A DNA stretch of 64,000 bases from Meiothermus sp. QL-1 (GTDB lineage: Bacteria > Deinococcota > Deinococci > Deinococcales > Thermaceae): the NCBI RefSeq assembly GCF_003351145.1, contig NZ_QQSV01000001.1:186001-250000 (forward strand), written 5' to 3'. The notes beneath the pieces were generated by a model. The model did no database searches. It saw only the letters and a list, made by a program, of their open reading frames with translations, and was not told the DNA's origin. This document shows, piece after piece, positions 26,063 through 35,991 of the stretch; within the stretch, counting starts at the first letter, position 1; each line of letters opens with the position of its first letter. The position numbers and the translations under genes are program-made.

Positions 26063-27688
26063 TTATCTGGCCCTGGAGCGCTCCAGCACCCGGGGCCCCC
26101 GTCTTCCGAAACGGCGGGCCAGCTCGAGCTCGCTCAGCACCAGCACGGTGGGCCGTCCATGGGGGCAGACCCAGGGCAGCTCGCACTGGGCGAGAGCATC
26201 CAGAAGGGCCTGGGCCTGGGCCTCGGCCAGGGGGTGGCCGGCCTTGAGGGCGGGCAGGCAGGCCAGCCGGGCCAGCACCCTGCGCCAGGCCTCGGCGAAG
26301 CTGGGGGGGGCCAGGCTCCCCCGGACCACCTCGGCCACCAGGGTGGGGTGTCCCGCCAGGAAGGCCGGCACCGTGCGCACGCGGTAGCGCCCCGGGCCGA
26401 AGGGCTCCAGCCTTAGCCCGGCCTCCTCCAATTCCGGGCTCCTCTCGGCCAGGCTCATCTCCTCGCCCAGGCTCAGGGTGACCAGTTCGGCATGGGGCAG
26501 TTCCACGGGCGGCTCGGCGCGGTAGCGGCGGGAGAGCTCCTCGTAGAGGATGCGCTCGTGGGCGGCGTGCTGGTCCACCACGTAAAGGGCTTCTTCCGCT
26601 TCGGCCAACAGGTAAAGCTCGCGGAAGCGGCCCACGTAGCGCAGGCGGGGCAGGCGGCTTTGCGGCGGGGGAAGCGGGCCTGAAAGAGGGGTGGGCTCGG
26701 GCAGGCTACGGGCGAGAGGGTGGGCGCGCAGCAGGTGCTGGATAGCCTGGCCCACGAAGGCCAGGACGGGCTCGAGCCGGGGGATTCGCACCCGCGATTT
26801 GTCGGGGGAGGTGTTGACCAAAACCTCCTCGGGTGGGAGCTCCAGGTTCAGCACCCCCAGCGGGAACTGCCCCGCGGGCAAAAGCTCCCGGTAGGCCTCC
26901 AGAATACTTCTGAGCAAGGCCTCGGGCCACTCTACCGGGCGGCCGTTGATGGCCAGCAGGAGCCGGTCGCGCCGAGGGCGGGAGAGTTCGGGGCGGGAGA
27001 GGAGGCCCGAAAGCCGGTAGGGCCCCTCGGCCGCCTCCAGGGGCAGCAGCCGGTTGGCTATGACCGGGCCCCAAAGCAGCTTGGCCGCCTCGCTAAAACC
27101 CCCTCCGGCGTGGAGAATTTTCTCCTCCCCTTCCAGCACCAGCCGCCAGGCCAGGTGGGGGTGGTGCAGCAGGTAGCGCCCCACGAGCTGCACCACCTTG
27201 CGCCCCTCGACCACAGGGCCTTCCAGGGCGTTGCGGCGGGCGGGGAGGGCCTCGAAGAGGGCCTGGACCTCGGCCCGCGTGCCGGCAGGTGCGGGATGTT
27301 CTTCCAGGCGAATCTCGTCCCGAAAGGCCCACAAGGTGGCCCCGCCGAGCTGGTGGGGGGGCCTCGAGGTGAGCCTGAGCCGCGCCACCTGCCGGATGGC
27401 CCAGAGCCCCTCGCCGCGAAAGCCCAGGGTGCTTATCCGGTTTAGGTCGGTGAGCTTGCTGGTGGTGTGGTGTTCGGCGGCCAGGGGCAGCTCCTCCTTG
27501 GAGATGCCGGTCCCGTTGTCGCTCACCACGAGGCTAGAGATTCCGCCCTCCTGCAGCTCGATTTGAATCCGGCTGGCCCCTGCGTCCAGCGCGTTTTCCA
27601 GGAGTTCCCGCGCCACGTCGGCAGGGTTTTGAATCACCTCGCCGGCGGCAATCTCGCGGATGAGCTCGGGCGGCAGCCTGCGGATCAT
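26063..27688 (-). CDS. mutL: DNA mismatch repair protein MutL (endonuclease type)
   Basis: 541 residues. The N-terminal GHKL ATPase has ELLENALDAG, SDNGTGI and GFRGEGL. The C-terminal domain keeps the metal-binding endonuclease motif DQHAAHERILYEE and the later CPHGRPT, so this MutL should nick the discontinuous strand as in most bacteria without MutH. The linker is short for the family. The start overlaps the mutS stop (ATGA). Confidence 0.97.
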   Translation of the reverse strand: MIRRLPPELIREIAAGEVIQNPADVARELLENALDAGASRIQIELQEGGISSLVVSDNGTGISKEELPLAAEHHTTSKLTDLNRISTLGFRGEGLWAIRQVARLRLTSRPPHQLGGATLWAFRDEIRLEEHPAPAGTRAEVQALFEALPARRNALEGPVVEGRKVVQLVGRYLLHHPHLAWRLVLEGEEKILHAGGGFSEAAKLLWGPVIANRLLPLEAAEGPYRLSGLLSRPELSRPRRDRLLLAINGRPVEWPEALLRSILEAYRELLPAGQFPLGVLNLELPPEEVLVNTSPDKSRVRIPRLEPVLAFVGQAIQHLLRAHPLARSLPEPTPLSGPLPPPQSRLPRLRYVGRFRELYLLAEAEEALYVVDQHAAHERILYEELSRRYRAEPPVELPHAELVTLSLGEEMSLAERSPELEEAGLRLEPFGPGRYRVRTVPAFLAGHPTLVAEVVRGSLAPPSFAEAWRRVLARLACLPALKAGHPLAEAQAQALLDALAQCELPWVCPHGRPTVLVLSELELARRFGRRGPRVLERSRAR

Positions 27689-30207
27689 TGCGGGGCCATT
27701 TCCAGGGCGGTGAGCCGGGCCTGAAGCTTCTGCAGGAAGAGCAGGGCCTCCAGCGGGGTGAGGCGGGTGAGGTCGAGGGCCAGAATTTCTTCCAGTACCC
27801 CCTGGGCCAGGCCCTGCTGCCGGGCCTGCAGCCCCTCCAACACCGCTTTGGCCCGCTGCAGCACCGCCGGGGGCAGGCCGGCCAGGCGGGCCACCTCGAG
27901 GCCGTAGCTTTTGGAGGCCGGCCCGGGGAGCACCTGGTGGTAAAAAACCAGGCCGCTGGCCTCCTCCTTGGCCGCCACGTGGGCGTTGCGGGCGGCGCCG
28001 AGCTGTGCAGGCAGGGTGGTGAGCTCGAAGTAGTGGGTGGCGAAGAGGGTGTAAGCCCGCACCTCGTTGTGCAGGTGCTCGGCGGCGGCCCAGGCCAAAG
28101 CCAGCCCATCGTAGGTGCTGGTGCCGCGGCCAATCTCGTCCAGGAGCACCAGGCTTTTGGAGGTAGCCTGCTGCAGGATGGTGGCCAGTTCCTCCATCTC
28201 CACCATGAAGGTGCTGCGCCCCCCAGCGATATCGTCTGCGGCCCCGATGCGGGTAAAGATACGGTCGAAAAGGGGCAGGGTGGCCGCCTCGGCTGGTACG
28301 AAGGAGCCGATCTGGGCCAGCAGGGCGATGAGGGCGGTCTGGCGCAGGTAGGTGGACTTGCCCGCCATGTTGGGACCGGTGAGGATGAGGAGCCGGTTCT
28401 CCGGGCCCAGGGTGAGGTCGTTGGCGATGAAGGGGCTGTAGCGCTCTACCACCGGGTGCCGTCCGGCCCGAATTTCCAGCGTCCTGTCGCTGAAGCGGGG
28501 CCGGACATAGCCGTAGGCCACCGCGGCCTCGGCTAAGGCCGCGTACACATCCACCTCGGCCAGCACCAAAGCCGCCTGCCGCACCTCCTCGGCCTGGGCC
28601 GCCACCTCTTCCCGCAGCGCCAGAAAGACCGCGTGTTCGCGTTTTCTGGCCTCGGCCTCGGCCTGGAGGATCTGCCGCTCTTTTTCCTTGAGGGTGGGGG
28701 TGGAGAAGCGCATGCGGTCCTTGAGGGTCTGCAGGGGCCGCCAGTCCTCTGGCACCAGGGCGTAGTGGGGGCGGGTGACCTCCAGGTAGTAGCCGAAGAC
28801 CCCGTTGTAGCCCACCTTGAGGTTGGGAATTCCGGTGCGCTCGCGCTCGGTGGCTTCAAGCTGAGCGATGTAGGCCCGCCCGGCCTCGGCCCGCTGCCTT
28901 AGCTCGTCCAGCTCGGGGTCAAACCCCTCGCGGATCAGCCCCCCTTCGGTGAGCTTCAGGGGGGGGTCCTCGACCAGGGCCACCGCAATGCGCTCCCGCA
29001 GTTCCTCCAGCGCAGGCAGCCGCCCGGCCAGGTGGCCCAGGGGCTCGAGGCCCTGCAGAAGCCCGGCCAGCTCGGGCAGCAGGGCCAGGCTGCGCTCTAA
29101 GGCCGAGAGGTCGCGCGCGCTGGCGCGGCCCGCCATGAGCCGGGCCGAGAGGCGCTCCAGGTCGTGCATGCGGTACAGCAGCCGGCGCACCGCCCCACGC
29201 AGCACCCCGTCCCGCATCAAAGCCTCCACCGCGTCCAGCCGGGCTTCCAGGGGGCCCGGGTCCAGGAGGGGATGGCGCAGCCAGGCCATAAGCCGCCGGC
29301 GGCCCGGGGCGGTGCGGGTCAGGTTCAGCACCCCCATCAAGGTGCGCTCTGGGTTGCGCTCGCCCACCGCGCTTGGCTCGAAGACCTCCAGGGTGCGCAA
29401 GGTGGCCTCGGAAAGCTGCATGAAGGCGCCCGGGTCGTAGCGCACAAAGCCCTTGACCTGCGGCAGCCCCCGCTCCTGCACCCGCGCCGCGTAGGCCAGC
29501 GCAGCCCCAGCCGCGCGCCGCAGGGCCGGGGCCTCCAGCCCTGGGGGCAGGGCGCCGAATTGGGCCTCCAGCGCCCGCCGGCCCGCCTCGTCGTCGAAGC
29601 CCTCAGAGAGCATCACCGCAAAGCGCCGCTGGAACTCTTCGCGAAAGGTGGGCTGGTGGTAGAGCTCGGGGGCCAGCAGGACCTCGGCCGGGCGGTAGCG
29701 GAAAAGCTCGTCGAAAAGCGCACTTTTGCTGTAGAGCAGGGTGCCTCGGAACTCCCCGGTGGAGACGTCCAGCACCACCAGACCATAGCCATCGCCGGTG
29801 GCCAGGGCAGCCAGGTAGTTGGCCTCGGGCTTGAGCAGGTTCTCCCGCACCAGGGTGCCTGGGGTGAGGAGCTGGGTCACCTCGCGCCGCACCAGCCCCT
29901 CGGCCTCCTCGGCCAGCTCGGTCTGGTCGGCCAGGGCCACCCGGAAGCCCTGCTCCAGCAGCCTTTCCAGGTAGACGTCCACCGAGCGCACCGGAATCCC
30001 CGCCATAGGGGTGGTGAAGTCCTTGGCGGTCTTGTGGGTCAGGGTGAGGTTTAGCGCCCGGGCCAGCCGCTCGGCGTCCTCGCCGAAGGTCTCGTAGAAG
30101 TCGCCCACCTGAAAAAGCAAGAGGTACTCCGGGTAGGCGTCCCGGAGCGCCACGTACTGCTCGAGCAGGGGGGGTAGGGGGCCAGGGCCTTGGCCCTTGA
30201 GGGTCAT
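27685..30207 (-). CDS. mutS: DNA mismatch recognition protein MutS
   Basis: 840 residues. The mismatch-binding domain begins with the expected LLFQVGDFYETFGEDA; Phe-x-Glu is read here as FYETF. The clamp and lever helices fill the centre and the ABC ATPase has TGPNMAGKSTYLRQ (Walker A), LVLLDEIGRGTSTYDG (Walker B and signature) and THYFELT. TAGCAT ends 7 bases before the ATG, a leaderless-type start. It is co-transcribed with mutL. Confidence 0.98.
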   Translation of the reverse strand: MTLKGQGPGPLPPLLEQYVALRDAYPEYLLLFQVGDFYETFGEDAERLARALNLTLTHKTAKDFTTPMAGIPVRSVDVYLERLLEQGFRVALADQTELAEEAEGLVRREVTQLLTPGTLVRENLLKPEANYLAALATGDGYGLVVLDVSTGEFRGTLLYSKSALFDELFRYRPAEVLLAPELYHQPTFREEFQRRFAVMLSEGFDDEAGRRALEAQFGALPPGLEAPALRRAAGAALAYAARVQERGLPQVKGFVRYDPGAFMQLSEATLRTLEVFEPSAVGERNPERTLMGVLNLTRTAPGRRRLMAWLRHPLLDPGPLEARLDAVEALMRDGVLRGAVRRLLYRMHDLERLSARLMAGRASARDLSALERSLALLPELAGLLQGLEPLGHLAGRLPALEELRERIAVALVEDPPLKLTEGGLIREGFDPELDELRQRAEAGRAYIAQLEATERERTGIPNLKVGYNGVFGYYLEVTRPHYALVPEDWRPLQTLKDRMRFSTPTLKEKERQILQAEAEARKREHAVFLALREEVAAQAEEVRQAALVLAEVDVYAALAEAAVAYGYVRPRFSDRTLEIRAGRHPVVERYSPFIANDLTLGPENRLLILTGPNMAGKSTYLRQTALIALLAQIGSFVPAEAATLPLFDRIFTRIGAADDIAGGRSTFMVEMEELATILQQATSKSLVLLDEIGRGTSTYDGLALAWAAAEHLHNEVRAYTLFATHYFELTTLPAQLGAARNAHVAAKEEASGLVFYHQVLPGPASKSYGLEVARLAGLPPAVLQRAKAVLEGLQARQQGLAQGVLEEILALDLTRLTPLEALLFLQKLQARLTALEMAPQ

Positions 30208-30228
30208 GCCCTTTATGCTAGCGGATTC

Positions 30229-30579
30229 CTAGCGGTTCTTCAGCGCGTCGCGGATTTCCTGCAGAAGCCGGATTTCCTCCGGGACCGGCGGGTTCTGCTT
30301 GGGCGCCTGCAGGCGGTTGATGGGCAGCACCACCAGGAAGTAGAGGGCGAGGGCCACCATCAGGAAGCTCACCACCGCGTTGATGAACTTACCTAGGTTC
30401 AGCGGGCCAAGCTTGAGGGCCGAAAAGTCGGGCACGCTAAAGAGCATCCCGATAAGGGGGGTGAGCACGTCGGCCACCAGCGAGTTCAAAACGGCGCCGA
30501 AGGCCCCACCGATCATCACGCCCACAGCCAGGTCAAGCGCGTTGCCGCGCAGGATGAACTGCCTGAACCCCTCGAGCAT
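30229..30579 (-). CDS. mscL: Large-conductance mechanosensitive channel
   Basis: 116 residues from ATG 30579, which has GGGAG seven bases ahead; a GTG six bases earlier is possible. The N-terminal FRQFILRGNALDLAVGVMIG, the first pore helix and the second helix (about 70-92) are typical, as is the charged C-terminal helix. It releases solutes on osmotic downshock. It begins three bases after the bshA stop, so the two are coupled. Confidence 0.97.
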   Translation of the reverse strand: MLEGFRQFILRGNALDLAVGVMIGGAFGAVLNSLVADVLTPLIGMLFSVPDFSALKLGPLNLGKFINAVVSFLMVALALYFLVVLPINRLQAPKQNPPVPEEIRLLQEIRDALKNR

Positions 30580-30581
30580 AG

Positions 30582-31727
30582 TCACACTCCCACAGGGCCG
30601 CCTCGGCGACCTGGGCTCAATCTATCATGGGGATAGGGCCAGCCCTGCAAAGCGGCCTGGTACAGGGCCTCGTACTGCTGGGTGATCACCTCCGGGTGGA
30701 AGTGGGCCTCGGCGTAGGCGCGGGCCGCCTCGCGCATGGCAGGCAGCTTTTCTGAGGTGAGGAGCTCCACCACGGCCTGCGCGAAGCCCTCCAGGTCGCC
30801 GAACTCCACCAGGCGCCCCACCTCCGGGGTCAGCCACTCGGGGATGCCCCCCACCCGGGTGGCCACCACCGGCACCCCGCAGGCCAGAGCCTCCAGCCCC
30901 GACTGCCCGAAGCCCTCGTACTCCGAGGCCAGCAGGAAAAGGTCGGCGGCCCCTAGCACCTCCTCGGGGTTTTTGGCCGTGGCCAGCGAGGTCACCCCAT
31001 CGTCCACCCCCAGGTTATGGGCGATGGATAGGGCCTCGGCCCGCTCGGGACCGGTGCCCAGGAGCACCAAGCGCGCCTTGAGCCGCTGGCGGACCTTGGC
31101 GTAGACGTGCACAATGTCGCCCACCCGCTTGACCGCACGGAAGTTGGAGGCATGGACCAGCAAGAACTCGTCCAGCGCCGCATAGAAGCGCTTGGCGGTG
31201 GGGTTGGGGCGGAACCGCTCGGTATCCACCGCGTTGTAGATGACGGTGGGGGAGACCCCGAAGGTGCGCTGGGCCTGCTGGGCCAGGTTGTGGGAGACCG
31301 CGGTGACCGCGGCGGCCTTTTTGAGGGCCCGGCTGGTGAGCTGCTGGTAGGCAGGGTCCCGGCCCAGGAGGGTCACGTCGGTGCCGTGCAGGGTGTGCAC
31401 CAGGGGGATGCGCCCCTCGGCGGCCAGCTCGGCGGCCACCGCGTGGGGGATGGCGTAGTGGGTGTGGATAAGCTCCAGGCCCTCCTCGCGGATGGCCCGC
31501 TCGAGGGCTCCCGCCAGGGCCAGGGTGTAGAGGGGGGCCGGGAAGACCGGGTAGTGGGGCACCTCCACCGGCACAAAGCGCACCGGGCTGTCGGTCGGCA
31601 GCCTCAGGGGCGGCTCGGTGGCGAAGAGGAAGACCTGGTGCCCCCGCCGGGCCAGCCGGTCAGCCAGCTCCGAGGCCACGATTCCGCTTCCGCCGAGGCC
31701 GGGGTAGCAGACCATGCCGATTCGCAT
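30582..31727 (-). CDS. bshA: N-acetyl-alpha-D-glucosaminyl L-malate synthase (bacillithiol synthesis)
   Basis: 381 residues, a GT4-type glycosyltransferase. The N-terminus IGMVCYPGLGGSGIVASELA, THYAIPHAVAAELA and the C-terminal ASEYEGFGQSGLEALACGVP match BshA, which joins UDP-GlcNAc and malate in the first step of bacillithiol synthesis. Deinococcus-Thermus bacteria are known to make this thiol. TAGCCT ends 6 bases before the ATG. bshB and bshC are not in the window. Confidence 0.9.
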   Translation of the reverse strand: MRIGMVCYPGLGGSGIVASELADRLARRGHQVFLFATEPPLRLPTDSPVRFVPVEVPHYPVFPAPLYTLALAGALERAIREEGLELIHTHYAIPHAVAAELAAEGRIPLVHTLHGTDVTLLGRDPAYQQLTSRALKKAAAVTAVSHNLAQQAQRTFGVSPTVIYNAVDTERFRPNPTAKRFYAALDEFLLVHASNFRAVKRVGDIVHVYAKVRQRLKARLVLLGTGPERAEALSIAHNLGVDDGVTSLATAKNPEEVLGAADLFLLASEYEGFGQSGLEALACGVPVVATRVGGIPEWLTPEVGRLVEFGDLEGFAQAVVELLTSEKLPAMREAARAYAEAHFHPEVITQQYEALYQAALQGWPYPHDRLSPGRRGGPVGV

Positions 31728-31782
31728 GGCCTAAGGCTAAGCCCAGGCGGGGCGGGGCACTGCGGCTTTGGGCACGTTGCCC

Positions 31783-31812
31783 TTGACGGCGGGCTGCGGG
31801 AGTCCTGAGAAT
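31783..31812 (+). promoter_or_regulatory. hisC promoter
   Basis: -35 TTGACG (31783-31788), 18-bp spacer, -10 GAGAAT (31807-31812), then 7 bases to the hisC ATG, so a leaderless transcript is expected. It is divergent from the bshA -10 at 31734-31739. Confidence 0.65.
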
Positions 31813-31819
31813 CTGGGGG

Positions 31820-32878
31820 ATGAAGGCCTTCAAACCCCATCTGCAGGGCCTGCCGAGCTACCCCTACCGGAAAGTCGAGGCCCCCGTCAAGCTCGACCAG
31901 AACGAAAGCCCCTACGAGCTGCCGGCCGAGCTGAAAACAGAGGTGCTCCGCAGGCTTCAGGCCCTGGCCTTCAACCGCTACCCCGACCTGCACGCCGAGG
32001 AAGTGCGGGCGCGGCTTTCGGCCTGGTTGGGCTGGCCTGCAGAGGGGCTGGTGCTTTCCCCTGGCTCCAACCTGCTCATCCAGGCCCTGGCCCAGGCGGC
32101 CTCGAGGGTGCTGGATACGGCCCCTGCCTTCCCTCACTATGCCTTCTCGGCCCGCATGGCCGGCACCCCCTACCAGGCGGTGCGGCTCAAACCCGGGTTT
32201 GCCCTGCCCAAGGAGGCTTTGCTCGAGGCCCTGGACGGCCCCCCCGGGGTCTTCTTTCTGCCCAACCCCCACGCCCCCACCGGCCAGCTCTTTGCCGAAG
32301 AGGACCTAGAGGAGCTGGCGGAAAAGGCCCGGGCCGCCGGCTGGATTTTTGTGGTGGACGAAGCCTACCACCAGTTTTCCGGCACCGACCTGGCCGGGCT
32401 GGCCCGCCGCAACCCCCAGGTGGCCTTGCTGCGCACCTTCTCCAAGGCCTGGGGGCTGGGGGGGGTGCGGGCTGGGTATCTGATGGCCGCCCCGGAGGTG
32501 GCCCGGGTGGTGCAGAACTTCATCCCCCCCTTCGGCCTGCCGGCCCACACCGCGGCGGTGCTGCTGACCGTGCTCGAAGCGCCCGGCTATGTGGATGAGG
32601 CGGTCGCCCGCATTGTGGCCGAGCGGAATCGGTTGCTGGAGGCCCTCCAGCGCCACCCCACCTGGCGGGCCTACCCGAGCTGGACCAACTTCCTCCTGGT
32701 TCGCACCCCAGAGGCAGCCCAGGCCTTCCAGGGTCTTTTACAGCGGGGGATTCTGGTGCGCCGGCAGGACCAGTACCCAATGCTCGAGGGCTGCATCCGG
32801 GTCACGGTGGGCACCCGGGAGGAGAACGACCGGTTCTTGGAGGCCGCCTTCGCCCTGGCCGAGGTGCCCCATGCGTAG
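31820..32878 (+). CDS. hisC: Histidinol-phosphate aminotransferase
   Basis: 352 residues. A class I/II PLP aminotransferase with LDQNESPYELPAEL near the N-terminus, FLPNPHAPTGQ, VVDEAYHQF and the PLP-lysine in LRTFSKAWGLGGVRAGY. It makes histidinol phosphate from imidazole-acetol phosphate. First of three overlapping genes hisC-hisB-hisH; the other his genes are elsewhere. Confidence 0.95.
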   Translation: MKAFKPHLQGLPSYPYRKVEAPVKLDQNESPYELPAELKTEVLRRLQALAFNRYPDLHAEEVRARLSAWLGWPAEGLVLSPGSNLLIQALAQAASRVLDTAPAFPHYAFSARMAGTPYQAVRLKPGFALPKEALLEALDGPPGVFFLPNPHAPTGQLFAEEDLEELAEKARAAGWIFVVDEAYHQFSGTDLAGLARRNPQVALLRTFSKAWGLGGVRAGYLMAAPEVARVVQNFIPPFGLPAHTAAVLLTVLEAPGYVDEAVARIVAERNRLLEALQRHPTWRAYPSWTNFLLVRTPEAAQAFQGLLQRGILVRRQDQYPMLEGCIRVTVGTREENDRFLEAAFALAEVPHA

Positions 32879-33455
32879 CGCCACGGTGGAGCGGCGCACC
32901 GCCGAGACCCAGGTTCGGCTTCGGCTGGCCCTCGATGGTCCGCCGGCGGGCAGCATCGCCACTGGGCTGCCCTTCCTCGACCACATGCTTCAGGCCCTGC
33001 AACGCCATGGCCGGCTGGGGCTCGAGGTGGAGGCCCGGGGCGATTTGGAAGTGGACGTGCACCATTTGGTGGAGGACGTGGGCATTGCGCTCGGCATGGC
33101 CCTGCGCCAGGCCTTGGGGGAGGGGATAGGCCTGGAACGCTACGGCGAGGCCACGGTGCCCATGGACGAGACTTTGGTCCAGGTGGTGCTCGACCTTTCG
33201 GGCCGGAGCCACCTGGCCTTTGCCCCGGAGGAGCTGGGCATCGAGGGGAGCGCTGGGGGCATGAATGCCTACCATCTGCGCGAGTTCTTGCGAGGGTTTT
33301 GCAACCACGGCGGTCTTACCCTGCACCTCAGGCTTCTTTCGGGGCGGGAGGCCCACCACGTCATAGAGGCCAGCTTCAAGGCCCTGGCCCGGGCCCTGTA
33401 CCAGGCCACCCGCTGCACCCGGGAGGACCTGCCCAGCACCAAGGAGCTTTTATGA
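32871..33455 (+). CDS. hisB: Imidazoleglycerol-phosphate dehydratase
   Basis: 194 residues, the single-function form. The ATG lies 8 bases inside hisC. Manganese-binding motifs DVHHLVEDVGIALG and EAHHVIEASFKALARAL, plus the early FLDHMLQAL, are intact. It dehydrates imidazole glycerol phosphate. No histidinol phosphatase domain is fused. Its stop overlaps the hisH start (ATGA). Confidence 0.96.
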   Translation: MRSATVERRTAETQVRLRLALDGPPAGSIATGLPFLDHMLQALQRHGRLGLEVEARGDLEVDVHHLVEDVGIALGMALRQALGEGIGLERYGEATVPMDETLVQVVLDLSGRSHLAFAPEELGIEGSAGGMNAYHLREFLRGFCNHGGLTLHLRLLSGREAHHVIEASFKALARALYQATRCTREDLPSTKELL

Positions 33456-34048
33456 AGGCCCTTCTAATCGACTACGGTTCCGGCAACCTGCGCAGCGCGG
33501 CCAAGGCGCTGGAGGCCACCGGTTACCGGGTGACGGTCTCCGCTGACCCCCGTCAGGTGCCCCTTCACGACCTCCTGGTTTTGCCGGGGCAGGGCCACTT
33601 TGGCCAGGTGATGCGGGCCTTCCGGGCCTCGGGTTTTGAGGAGGGGGTCCTAAAGCACATTACCGCGGGCCGGCCCTTTCTGGGCATCTGCGTGGGGATG
33701 CAGATCCTATACGAGGGCTCGGACGAGGCCCCAGGGGTGGCGGGGCTGGGTTTGGTGAAGGGCCGCCTTGCGCGTTTCCAGGCCCGGCGGGTGCCGCAGA
33801 TGGGCTGGAACCAGGTGGCCTACACCGGCCCCTTTGCCCCTTTGTCGGGGGAGTTCTTCTACTTCGTGCACTCCTACTATGCCCCACCGGGGGAGGGCAG
33901 CGTGGGTCAGGGCGAGTACGCGGGCACCCCCTTCACCGCGCTTTTCCTGCGGGATAACCTGGTGGCCCCCCAGTTTCACCCCGAGAAGAGCGGGGCGAGC
34001 GGGCTTAGGCTCCTCGAGGCCGTCCTCCGCTACTTCCGCGCCGCTTGA
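33452..34048 (+). CDS. hisH: Imidazole glycerol phosphate synthase glutaminase subunit
   Basis: 198 residues from ATG 33452. A class I glutamine amidotransferase: LIDYGSGNLRSAAKAL, nucleophile Cys in FLGICVGMQILYEGS, and the His/Glu of PQFHPEKSG. It feeds ammonia to HisF, which is not in the window. GTG/ATG candidates upstream in frame lie within hisB and are not needed. Confidence 0.95.
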   Translation: MKALLIDYGSGNLRSAAKALEATGYRVTVSADPRQVPLHDLLVLPGQGHFGQVMRAFRASGFEEGVLKHITAGRPFLGICVGMQILYEGSDEAPGVAGLGLVKGRLARFQARRVPQMGWNQVAYTGPFAPLSGEFFYFVHSYYAPPGEGSVGQGEYAGTPFTALFLRDNLVAPQFHPEKSGASGLRLLEAVLRYFRAA

Positions 34049-34083
34049 GGATATTTATCTCTACCCTGCCTCCACGTAAGCTG

Positions 34084-34103
34084 CCAGCATGGTGCCATGC
34101 TGG
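34084..34103 (+). promoter_or_regulatory. 20-base palindrome over a start codon
   Basis: CCAGCATGG-TG-CCATGCTGG has 9-bp perfect arms and includes the ATG at 34097. It could be an operator or an RNA stem that hides the start codon of the membrane protein gene. TAAGCT lies just upstream (34077-34082). Confidence 0.4.
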
Positions 34104-34582
34104 GCCTTCGCGACCGATGCTTGGGCGCTTTGGTGGGCTTGTTGTTCGTTCCCTTTGTCCTGCAGCTTTTGGGCTGGGCCGGCACGCCGCTGGGTGGGGG
34201 GCCCTGCGGGCCTTTGGCCTCGGACACGGGGAGGCTTTTGCTCGAGCAGCCCCAGGCCTTTTTCTACGCCCAGGTTATGCTCTGGGGCATCGCCCTGCTG
34301 ATGGCCAACGGGTTTCTCATCCTTATGCTTGGTTTTATGCACAACGGTGCCGTTCCCCGGCGCCAGGCCCGGCCCTTTGTGCGCCTGGCGCTGGGGCTTG
34401 GTTTTTTTACCGCCCTCGTCTATGTCCTGACCCACACCACAGGGCTGCCCGCCCCGAGCCCGGTGGGCTGGGTGCTGGGCGACCCCCAGCCTGCCGATGC
34501 GGTCGGGGTTTTGATCCTATTGGCGCTTTTGGTGCAGGTGGTCCTGGCCGTGCGCTGGCAGGCGGAGGCCCCCGCGTCCTGA
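34097..34582 (+). CDS. Hypothetical four-helix membrane protein
   Basis: 161 residues with about four hydrophobic segments (roughly 8-28, 55-80, 92-112 and 135-153). I do not recognise a family. A short polar N-terminus precedes the first helix, and CGPLASDTG lies in the first loop. No Shine-Dalgarno is seen, and the start codon sits in a perfect palindrome, so the start is uncertain. It lies between the his genes and the polyamine genes without obvious link to either. Confidence 0.6.
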   Translation: MLGLRDRCLGALVGLLFVPFVLQLLGWAGTPLGGGPCGPLASDTGRLLLEQPQAFFYAQVMLWGIALLMANGFLILMLGFMHNGAVPRRQARPFVRLALGLGFFTALVYVLTHTTGLPAPSPVGWVLGDPQPADAVGVLILLALLVQVVLAVRWQAEAPAS

Positions 34583-34604
34583 GTATGTGCTAGGATAAAA
34601 AGCC

Positions 34605-34988
34605 GTGACGACGGTCTCGGGGGGGCGCTGGGTCGCCGAGATTTACGGCTGCAACCTGGAGGTTCTGGAAAACCCTCGGCTGGTCGAGGTGGCGCTGAAG
34701 GACGCGGTCCTGAAGCTGGGTGCACCGCCCAACAGCGTTCAGTCCACGGTCTACAAGTTCTACCCCCAAGGCCTCTCGGCCGCAGTGCTTTCCCCGGTGG
34801 CCGCGGTGATGATTCACACCTGGCCCGAGGACAACGCCTCGGCCACCCTGGACCTTTACTTCTACAAGCCCGACGTGGACCCCGACTCGGTATTGCGGGG
34901 GCTGGCCCGGGCCTTTGGGGCCCGTGAGGAGTCGGCCTTCCGCTTCTGGCGGGGGGGCGAGCGGGAGATAAAGCGTAGGAGGCAGTGA
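34605..34988 (+). CDS. S-adenosylmethionine decarboxylase homologue lacking the pyruvoyl serine
   Basis: 127 residues. It aligns along its length with bacterial class 1B SpeD: STVYKFYPQGLSAAVL, then IHTWPE, then VDP. The self-cleaving motif (Ser-Glu-Ser-His in T. maritima SpeD, where Ser63 becomes the pyruvoyl group) reads PVAA here, so Ser is Ala66 and His is Ala67; the catalytic Cys83 position is Tyr87. His71 and the WPE motif remain. It should neither cleave itself nor decarboxylate SAM. It sits directly before speE with TAGGAT 8 bases before the GTG. Possible role: an inactive partner that activates a true SpeD coded elsewhere, or a binding protein. Confidence 0.75.
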   Translation: MTTVSGGRWVAEIYGCNLEVLENPRLVEVALKDAVLKLGAPPNSVQSTVYKFYPQGLSAAVLSPVAAVMIHTWPEDNASATLDLYFYKPDVDPDSVLRGLARAFGAREESAFRFWRGGEREIKRRRQ

Positions 34989-35948
<960 letters not shown>

Positions 35949-35991
35949 TCCAGCACCATTTTCATGCGGGGGGCCGCGTAAAATGCAACCT

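Noticed and set aside
34089-34301. 70-codon frame starting at ATG 34089, six bases after TAAGCT
   Set aside because: Spacing fits a leaderless start, but the product looks random and the 161-residue membrane protein in another frame is more convincing.
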